DNA of 64,000 bases from Liolophura sinensis (taxonomy: Eukaryota > Mollusca > Polyplacophora > Chitonida > Chitonidae): NCBI RefSeq assembly GCF_032854445.1, contig NC_088301.1, forward strand, positions 29,930,402 through 29,994,401, given 5' to 3'. Every line of letters begins with the position of its first letter. The first letter of the stretch is position 1. The notes beneath the pieces were generated by a model. The model worked only from the letters and a program-made list of their open reading frames with translations, ran no database searches and was not told the DNA's origin. The position numbers and the translations under genes were made by a program. This document shows positions 56,561 through 64,000 of the stretch, piece after piece.

Positions 56561-57735
56561 AATCTTCCGTTGTGAATCAGGGCCAGTATTCATCAAGCAA
56601 CTCAAGACTTATGTCATAAATTAAGTTATTAAAAAGCCAAAGTCAGATGAGGAAAATACTGAAATTGTGGGTAATCCATTGTTCTATTGTAAGGAATCTG
56701 TGTACACAGTCTAAACTTTCAATTTTTTTTGTTGTAGCTGTGTTTGAAGTTTTGACGTAAGTGTTAAGACGCTTTATAAATACGAGGAAAGATGTAAGTT
56801 ATAAATAAAAACTATTTTGAACTTCTGTGCAAATTCCAGTGTTACGTATGTATGCTTGGGGTTTAATGTCGTAATCAACATTTAATTCCAGTATTAAGCA
56901 CCTCGAAGACAATTTTACACTGTTCAGGGGGATATGTCGATATTTTGTTTTAAGAATTTTCATTTCAGTACGTGTCATGGTTCTTTTGGAGAATGCATTG
57001 ATAGCTCTTGGTTATCTGATGACTCAGATAATGTAAACGTTGAATAAACTATAAACTGGCACGGGTATTCAACAGAACAAAGGGTAAAAAGAAAAAAAAA
57101 CGTTCAACTTTAATCCAAATCTGGATACTGTCAACAGTAACAAAAGCAAACAAATAAACTAGTGACCTTCATTTTACCAACGATGTAAATAGCGACAAGG
57201 ATAAAACTATTTTGAAAAAGAAATGAACAATAGGGACAACAGAACACAGCCCCACCCGTGAAATCCAATAAGACAGACTATGACAATTGTCAATAGTGCT
57301 AGCCACTAGCTAGTTGTAGGAGATATTGTTTTCATAGTTCGTGTTTTATGATACACAGGGCTAGTTCAGGTTTTATGTTAGCCGACCCTTGGCTTGGTAG
57401 GACCGAAACTAGAGTGAGTAGTGGTTGTATTGCAAATGGGCAGAGTATGCTGCTGACTTCTTTGAGACTAAAGTTCAAAGAGATGGGTTGTGGACCTTCA
57501 GAATAGGCCCAGAATTGTTGTGAGTTTCGTGTCTATTGGTTGTATATCTTTCGAGTCGTTATTTCGAGTCAAAGTGAATAATTTTCAGCCACGAGTTATG
57601 ATGATGTTGTTGTTCCATATGTAAACAAAATTTATACATGCAAATGGTCATCCAGATAACCGGTACGTAAACGTAAAAACAGGATATAGAAATTATTGTA
57701 GGTTGGTATGTAAATGTAAAGTCATTTATCTTTCC
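56561..57735. other. Intergenic sequence without recognizable features
   Basis: AT-rich, no repeat or coding signal recognized. Confidence 0.45.
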
Positions 57736-57744
57736 ATGGTTAAT

Positions 57745-57805
57745 TGATAGACATGGTAATTGGAGTTGGTAATGGTAATTGGAGTTGGTAATGGTAATTT
57801 GATAT
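57745..57805. repeat. Short 18-bp repeat
   Basis: GGTAATTGGAGTTGGTAAT occurs about 2.5 times in tandem just before the candidate exon. Confidence 0.8.
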
Positions 57806-57840
57806 GGTACTTCGGGTTTTGGTTGTATTTCCTTGTACAG

Positions 57841-57936
57841 CTTGAACCACGAATGCACCCAAGATCACACACGAATAACTTTCAAGATCTGTTGAATAAT
57901 TATAGAGAAGTCATGGATAAGAAATCAGTGTGCTTC
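57841..57936 (+). CDS. Candidate isolated exon of an unknown gene
   Basis: Flanked by TTTCCTTGTACAG and by TTC|GTGAGT, a full-consensus donor. The 96 nt are open and give LEPRMHPRSHTNNFQDLLNN followed by YREVMDKKSVCF (phase 0-0). No family recognized. Support rests on splice-site quality only. Confidence 0.3.
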
Positions 57937-58184
57937 GTGAGTACTGAACAACGTGCTTTCTGAATTTGTCCACTACGCTAGTATAAGTAAAATAATGGGG
58001 TAGTTCAGTTGTCTCATGCGTTACCACGGTACTAGAGTTTCAGTGTTTTAAATCTAGCCTTTATACTGCATGAAAGTTCGGGACCACATCCCTTGCTGAT
58101 ACGCAACATGCGAGCCACACTGCAGGCCTAACTGAAATCAACCGTCAAATTTCCAATGTGCAACCAACGCAGTATAATTGTCAG

Positions 58185-58338
58185 GCAATACCACAAATTC
58201 TGAATACAAGTTAAGTCCATATCACAAGTTTTGAACACAGGTGATTTCCATATCAAATTTTGAACAAAGGTGAACTCCACATCCAAAGCTGTGAACAAAG
58301 GTGAACTTCATATCAAATTCTGAACAAAGGTGAACTCA
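58185..58338. repeat. About 31-bp tandem repeat (about 5 units)
   Basis: Variants of CATATCAAATTTTGAACAAA and GGTGAACTC repeat between 58,185 and 58,338. Confidence 0.88.
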
Positions 58339-58342
58339 TTAT

Positions 58343-58556
58343 CGCGAGGGCTCTGTTGGTTAGCGCGCCAGCACAGCGTAATGACCCAGGAGTCTATCAC
58401 CAATGCGGTCGATGTGAGTTCAAGTCCAGCTCATACTGGCTTCCCCTCCCTTGGGCTCTGCCCTATTTCCACCCACCATAATGCTGGCCTCCGTCGTATA
58501 AATGAAATATTCTTGAGTACGGCGTAAAAAACCAATGAAATAAATAAATAGATAAA
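58343..58556 (+). mobile_element. SINE family 1 with intact head and internal deletion
   Basis: GTTGGTTAGCGCGCCAGCAC (A box), GAGTTCAAGTCCAGCTC (B box), then CTTCCCCTCCCTTGGGCTCT across a deletion of about 50 bp, and a tail of CAATGAAATAAATAAATAGA. Confidence 0.9.
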
Positions 58557-58674
58557 TTATCGCCATGAATAAAGAGCTAAGTACTACATTGTTTCACCAC
58601 AACACGAATCTCTCTTCACAGTGATGGAAAGATTCTCTTTCTCCAGGCAATAATTTTCACGTTGTCCTCCAAGA

Positions 58675-58692
58675 CCCCCCCCCCCCCCCCCC
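58675..58692. repeat. Poly-C tract of 18
   Basis: A run of 18 cytosines, a likely length-variable and error-prone site. Confidence 0.95.
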
Positions 58693-58699
58693 GATCATC

Positions 58700-60105
58700 A
58701 CAGTAACCTCCAGTCCTCTGAGAGCAACAAAGTCCTCCGTCCCACGTCGCCTTGCGCCTCGTGTCATACCTCCAGGAATGAATTAGTTGGTACCCTTCAG
58801 GGAGCGCGGCAGCTTCGACATACCTGGTACCCTGGTTCCACAGGTTAAACATTACTTAATAGTATGATGTATATAGCTTTAAAACGTCTCAGTCGGCAAA
58901 ATGTTATCTAAATTTTTAAATCATTTTCCCTATAAACAAGGGATGTAGTTTATGTAGTTTACTCTGAAAACTTTATGGACAAACTTTGCTGCATGATAAA
59001 ACTCTTCGATAAGTAGCTTTTCTAACAAGTATACAGAGTATATGTAGATGTCGTACCAAATATCAGATGAAATTGCTGAGCACTAAATAAGCTCCCGTAC
59101 ATTTTTCTACTGCAGTAATTCTGTTCTCTATGGTGCGTCCATTCTGACAGTGACCATTGACAGTGACCTTTGACAGTGGTTTGAACAGTGGTTCTCGTCG
59201 GAAGACGAGAAGATCGCAAATAAGCAAATCAGGAAAACACGCGTATTTGGACATTCCCTGATACAGGAAGTATAGGCCTACCAGACTAGAACCAGAAAAT
59301 TAAACAACATACAACTTCTTTAACAGATTACATCGTTGTGCCTTTACACAAGCTACTTATGGTAACTACGTAGATCTCTTCTGGAACTGCCTCCAACTCG
59401 AATGCACCGCCTCAAACGTCTCTTTAAAACAAACCGTGCACATCTGCAGTTTCAGTTCTCTTGAAAATTGTCACGCATTAAGATAACATAAATTACATGT
59501 AAATAAATGTAAATAATGTTCATAGGCGGGTTAAAATCTTCGTTTCCAGGACATACACGTGGGTTAGCATTGTTTATATTCCACATGTATAACATCACTT
59601 AAATAAGAAGGACTACACATTACACAAACCGCATTTACATTGAATATATAGGAATATACAGGGGAGTTAAATGAGAACGACATCGAGTGATGACATTGTT
59701 GTAGTTTACAATGGTCATATACATAACCGATGAAATCTGGTCAAATTGCCAATTTATACCCCAGTTAAGATTTTATTCTAGTCATGAGGTGGTTAACACA
59801 CTGTTCATATTCAACATGCGTGACCGGGTAATTTCTCCCTAAACACTGGTGCACTGTATATGTGTATTTATTTTCTATTTTCGACGACATTTTCACAAGG
59901 CCAATATTCATATTGTTGGTAGACCTACTGGTAACTATGTACCCGGTAATTGGAACGGATTTAACTTGTAAATACATCGCCGTATCCCAGACACACGTGT
60001 TACTTCTCACGCTCACCTTACTCTTTGTATAAACTTTTCTGCAGCTACGCTGATGTCATAAAATACCCTTCACAGCTTTGTTAATAGTATATACAATTAA
60101 GCGTG
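58700..60105. other. Intergenic sequence without recognizable genes
   Basis: Short ORFs only, without domain-like sequence. AT-rich. Confidence 0.45.
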
Positions 60106-60109
60106 AGTA

Positions 60110-60550
60110 ATGGGTCGTTGATTTATGTTGTAGTCAGACCATGACTGATAAATAAGTCATTGTTTTTTTCTGTTGTAGTCAGACCATATGTGATAAATAA
60201 GTCATTGTTTTTCTGTTGTAGTCAGACCATATGTGATAAATAAGTCATTGTTTTTCTGTTGTAGTCAGACCATATATAATAAATAAGGCAATGTTTTTTC
60301 TATTGTAGTCAAGCCATATCTGACAAATAAGTCGTTGTTTTTCTGTTGTATTCCCACTATATATGATAAACAAGGCGCTGTTTTTCTATTGTAGTTAGGC
60401 CATCTCTGATATATAAGTCGTTGCTTTTCTGTTGTAGTCCGAACATGTCTGATTAATCAGTCATTGTTTTTCTGTTGTAGTTAGACAATAAATACTAAAT
60501 AAGTCATCGGTTTTCTGCTCTGGTTCGGCCATCTCTGATAAATAAGTTTT
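60110..60550. repeat. 44-bp tandem repeat (about 10 units)
   Basis: Unit GTCAGACCATATGTGATAAA plus TAAGTCATTGTTTTTCTGTTGTAG. The T-rich stretch ending in GTTGTAG in each unit resembles a 3' splice site. Confidence 0.93.
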
Positions 60551-61126
60551 GACGCCATGCCATGCCATAATGTTTAATTTATTGACGTGAAGAATTCAGT
60601 TGTCATGCGCATACATACACTGCAAAGTATTATAGTGTGATATACACTATATATCACTGGGCACTATTTTGTTCACTGGTTCACCATAATATTCGGCGTC
60701 TCGTTCATGATTTTATATCTCATTGGACTCGTCACATATAGTACACTTATGGTCCCTGCTTTATCGCAGGCTCAGTCTATATGTTTACTTTACCCCCAAA
60801 AGCAATAAAACTGCCTTCTTACTGTATTTTTGTATTTACGGTGTTTTTTTGTTTTTTGCATTCGAGTTTGCTTCCTGTATGTTTAATTTAATTTAATTCT
60901 TTATTTGTTTATTGAGGATATCCCACAACCCATGGGTCACTAGGGGGTCTCCTCCAACTTATATACATCATACATTTATATAATCAAAACTTGATAGTGA
61001 AGAATAAAATATTTACAATATTTACAATACACATAGGCATCCAATACTGCACACACTCATATACTTCATTAAGTACCGATTATATAACAGATTTAGGAAT
61101 GGGTTTCAGTCTTAGCACTTTGTACC

Positions 61127-63118
61127 TTAAAAGGAACTTGTTTGAACTACTTGGTGAGTACGATGGATAAATCTTCGAGTATCTTGAATGAATTTGTGCA
61201 CAGAACAGAATATGGTTTTATTGTCTTCAAGAGATAGGTCATTTGATCCAAAAAGTAAAATATTTGAGATATGTTTTGAGCAATGCGGAAGGAAAATAGA
61301 TAAGTGAGCATTTGGAGAAATCGTTTTAGTAAACCTGTCGAACATGTGCTTCCTTTGAGCGGCATATGCGGGACATTCAATAAGAAAATGATGAGAATTT
61401 TCACATTTGTAATTACATTTATGACAAGACTGGTCATCTGAAAGGCCATTGGTAAATAAGTCTGCGTGAAGAGCGCTCAGTCCCATCCACATCCTACAAT
61501 GCAGTATCGAGGAAAATGTTACAAAAGAATCGTACAGTACGGAAATAGTAATGCTGTCAACAAAACTAGGTTTAAGATAGGATTTAAGCTTTTCTAGAGA
61601 GTCGTGACGAAAGTGGAGAGGTATTGAATTCCAATCTTTAATTGTTTGGGGAATAAATGACGACATGTACAACTGGATACGACCTTTGGGAAGACGGATG
61701 TTGTGCTTATTTCGTAGATTGTATGTACTGACGACAGCTTCATTTCCCCATGGTAGTAATTTTTTCAAATAAGGAGGCGATAGCCCATTTATAATTTTAT
61801 GGAAAAGAAGAATTCTGTGGGATCTACGTCTCACATAAAGCGGTTCCCATCTTAGTTCATTTAATAATTTACTATACGATGTCCGACGTAGGCCCCCAGA
61901 ACAGAGAAGAGCAGCTCTTCGCTGAATTGTTTCAAGTTTTTGAGACAACACTATACCGCAATTGTCAAACAGGATGTCACCATATTCGATGGTAGATCTT
62001 ATTTGACTGAAGTATAGAGTTTTCACACATTTTCGGGTAAGGCATTTCTTACATCGGTTGAGAATACTCAGTTTTTTGTTACATTTATTAACTAAGTTTC
62101 TAATGCGTTCGTCCCATTTCCCATTGTGTTGTAAAAAGATCCCAAGGTGTTTGTGGGACTGAACGCTCTTCACCTCCGTGCCATTAAGATACAGTTTGGG
62201 ATAGGAAGGATTTCCCTTTAATGATACAAGTAAATAAACTGTCTTAAGAGCATTGAATGTGACACACCATTGATTTGCCCACGATGCTAACTTGCTAAGG
62301 TCACGGTTCAGTCTAGTTTCTGAGACTGGTAAATCTTTAATTTCTTCTAACAAGGATGTGTCGTCAGCAAATATATTTATGTCACATTCAATATTAGTAT
62401 TTATATCATTTATTAAGATAAGAAACAACAAAGGACCAAGTACAGAGCCCTGAGGAACTCCTGAGTACGTAGGATTCGAGCTAGATTCTTTACCGTTGAG
62501 GCAAACAGAGATTGATCGATCAGATAAGTAATCATTTATCCACGCCAGTAACATTCCTCCAATACCCATCTGCCTCAACTTAAATAGTAAACCTGTGTGC
62601 CAAACCTTGTCAAAGGCTTTGCTCACATCCAAGAATACCAAACACATATCATTACCGTTGTCTAAACCTTTATAAATATTATGGACGATTTTAGTTAGTT
62701 GACAGATAGTTGAATCACCACTTTTGAATCCTGCATTGTGAGGAATAAGAATATTGTTTATCGTAAGATATTGATATAAATGTTTATAGACGACTTTTTC
62801 AAATACTTTGGATATCGATGGTTGAAGACATACTGGTCTGTAGTTAGAAATACAATGTCGATCACCTTTTTTAAATACTGGGCAAACGCGGCACCTTTTC
62901 CACGCGGACGGAAAGACGCCGTTTTGTAATGAAGAGTTAAATAGTTTAGTAAGCGAGGGTGTTATACTTCCTGCTGCACTCTGCAACATAAAATTACTGA
63001 TCCCATCCGGACCTGCTGCCTTTTTTGTATTTAACGAACTGAGACACTGGCCGACTTCCTTTTCAGTTATTTGTATACTGTTTAAACGAGTTGTAGTAAC
63101 GAAGGAGAAGTCCGGCAA
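61127..63118 (-). CDS. Reverse transcriptase part of LINE ORF2
   Basis: 663 codons from the first Met; the same frame is open upstream to about 63,228. RT fingers and palm are clear: KKAAGPDGISNFML, PVFKKGD...NYRPV, FLDVSKAFDKVWH, SGVPQGSVLGPLLF and the catalytic FADDTSLL. The C-terminal thumb is followed by a CHKCNYKCENSHHFLIECP zinc-knuckle-like motif. This is the enzyme for target-primed reverse transcription in non-LTR elements. The call as jockey/CR1-like rests on motif style, and the exact clade is uncertain. Confidence 0.93.
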   Translation of the reverse strand: MPDFSFVTTTRLNSIQITEKEVGQCLSSLNTKKAAGPDGISNFMLQSAAGSITPSLTKLFNSSLQNGVFPSAWKRCRVCPVFKKGDRHCISNYRPVCLQPSISKVFEKVVYKHLYQYLTINNILIPHNAGFKSGDSTICQLTKIVHNIYKGLDNGNDMCLVFLDVSKAFDKVWHTGLLFKLRQMGIGGMLLAWINDYLSDRSISVCLNGKESSSNPTYSGVPQGSVLGPLLFLILINDINTNIECDINIFADDTSLLEEIKDLPVSETRLNRDLSKLASWANQWCVTFNALKTVYLLVSLKGNPSYPKLYLNGTEVKSVQSHKHLGIFLQHNGKWDERIRNLVNKCNKKLSILNRCKKCLTRKCVKTLYFSQIRSTIEYGDILFDNCGIVLSQKLETIQRRAALLCSGGLRRTSYSKLLNELRWEPLYVRRRSHRILLFHKIINGLSPPYLKKLLPWGNEAVVSTYNLRNKHNIRLPKGRIQLYMSSFIPQTIKDWNSIPLHFRHDSLEKLKSYLKPSFVDSITISVLYDSFVTFSSILHCRMWMGLSALHADLFTNGLSDDQSCHKCNYKCENSHHFLIECPAYAAQRKHMFDRFTKTISPNAHLSIFLPHCSKHISNILLFGSNDLSLEDNKTIFCSVHKFIQDTRRFIHRTHQVVQTSSF

Positions 63119-63210
63119 GTCGGGGACAGGAGATGGAAGGTCAGAATGTGATGCAAAGAATGCACAGAAAGCATTGGCCTTATCAATATCACTGGATACA
63201 TTTTTACCAT

Positions 63211-64000
63211 TTACAAGTAGTGGTGTATTGGAGGTTTTGCTTTAGAACCCAACATTGATTTCATTGAAGACCAGTAAGTCTTGGTATCTAGATTTGGGTC
63301 AGATAGTTTGGTTTTTAGACGTGTAGCATAGCGACGAATAGCCTCTCTTTTGGCTGTGTTGGCCTCCCTTCTGGCTATATAGAAGCGAAATTTATCTTTT
63401 TCATTTTTAGATCTTTTATACTTTTTAAAGCATCTATTTCGAATTCGTAACTTATATCGCACATCATTGGTCATCCAGGGCTTGTCGCGAGGTCTCACGG
63501 TAATTTCTTTATTTGGGATAGTTTCCTTACAGCATGACAGAAAAAGATTTGACCATGCATACACTTTGTCATTTATATCAGTGAAAACGTCACATATATC
63601 CCAGGGTGAGACAGACAGTAAGTTACGTAGACGGTCTATATCAGCACATTTAAGGTCCCATACATGTCTTTTAAAAGATTTAGGTTTATCATTGCAAAGA
63701 ACATCCAGTTTACAATAGATCGTGCAGTGGTCAAGATTAGCCATGGGACAAGCCACTCCGTAATCTATTACATATCTCATATTGTCAGTGATTATTAGAT
63801 CTAATAAATAAGCACTATCTTCCGTATATCTTGTCGGCTCATTCAGTATTTGAAATAAATTTTTTCCAGCCAAAAGGTCGAAAAGTTTCATTTTTAATTC
63901 ACTCTTATCATGGTATTTATTCCAGTCAGTGCAGCGATCGTTAAAATCACCAAATATTAGTAAAGCATGTGGGTTTTCTGATATAACAGAAGTGAGAGTA
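63211..64000 (-). CDS. APE-type endonuclease part of LINE ORF2 (5' partial)
   Basis: The frame is open to the window end. It contains the endonuclease motif IFGDFNDRCTDW, then NEPTRYTEDSAYLLDLIIT and LDHCTIYCKL, the C-terminal catalytic Asp-His of APE-like endonucleases, and then the basic linker to the RT. The frame ends in a TAA at 63211 because of an apparent one-base deletion near 63,228; the next frame continues straight into the RT. The N-terminal catalytic residues are outside the window. Confidence 0.88.
   Translation of the reverse strand, partial: TLTSVISENPHALLIFGDFNDRCTDWNKYHDKSELKMKLFDLLAGKNLFQILNEPTRYTEDSAYLLDLIITDNMRYVIDYGVACPMANLDHCTIYCKLDVLCNDKPKSFKRHVWDLKCADIDRLRNLLSVSPWDICDVFTDINDKVYAWSNLFLSCCKETIPNKEITVRPRDKPWMTNDVRYKLRIRNRCFKKYKRSKNEKDKFRFYIARREANTAKREAIRRYATRLKTKLSDPNLDTKTYWSSMKSMLGSKAKPPIHHYL

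Larger units (their letters stand above)
60883..64000 (-). mobile_element. Non-LTR retrotransposon (jockey/CR1-like LINE), 5' end outside window
   Basis: Minus-strand element with endonuclease then reverse transcriptase, a short 3' UTR (60,900-61,126) and a 3' terminus in AAATT repeats (60,883-60,900). The reading frame is broken by one indel near 63,228. Target-site duplication cannot be assessed because the 5' end is beyond the window. Confidence 0.9.

Noticed and set aside
58343-58556. Possible tRNA gene (A and B boxes present)
   Set aside because: The head does not fold as a complete cloverleaf by eye, and it continues into the SINE body and A-rich tail.

Overview
This is a eukaryotic, intron-rich and very repeat-rich stretch, most likely from a lophotrochozoan and probably a mollusc. 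The reasons are GT-AG introns, many copies of a tRNA-derived SINE that ends in AAATAAATAAA and that I associate with mollusc genomes, foldback elements, a jockey/CR1-like LINE, and a predicted cGAS-like (Mab-21 fold) gene. The taxonomic placement is inference. I see no bacterial-type features, tRNA or rRNA genes or CRISPR arrays.

Positions 1-45,275 (+ strand) hold the 3' part of one large gene, rebuilt here as 24 exons whose phases all match and which encode 1,016 residues before a TGA stop. In order it encodes six eight-cysteine EGF repeats, one transmembrane helix with a basic stop-transfer tail, a Ser/Thr/Ala-rich linker, a complete protein tyrosine phosphatase domain (D1: [20 protein letters not shown]), and a second PTP domain (D2) whose catalytic motifs are degenerate (KNRS, FWSDG, HCLDGVTKSG). 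The product is therefore an EGF-type receptor tyrosine phosphatase with an active D1 and a predicted pseudo-phosphatase D2. The 5' end of the gene lies outside the window. Two of the EGF exons lie in a 3.3 kb segment that is present twice, about 4.9 kb apart and nearly identical.

The introns are loaded with unrelated minisatellites with periods of 16, 21, 32, 33, 36, 39, 41, 43, 50, 61, 85 and 102 bp. Two of them show higher-order periodicity. One (13.86-14.8 kb) is built from the intron/exon junction of an EGF exon, so it repeats a 3' splice site 12 times. SINEs, including a head-to-head inverted pair that fills one short intron, and palindromic foldback elements fill much of the remaining intron space.

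Positions 45.3-51.4 kb are 3' UTR and intergenic repeats. Positions 51,373-52,575 (- strand) hold an intronless cGAS/Mab-21-like nucleotidyltransferase gene with an intact catalytic triad, whose C-terminal tail is spread over two frames. Positions 52.6-60.9 kb hold a possible small Cys-rich secreted ORF, a 1.8 kb 38-bp minisatellite, a candidate isolated exon, SINE copies and a 44-bp array. Positions 60.88-64 kb (- strand) hold a non-LTR retrotransposon (endonuclease plus reverse transcriptase) that runs off the window and carries one visible frameshift.
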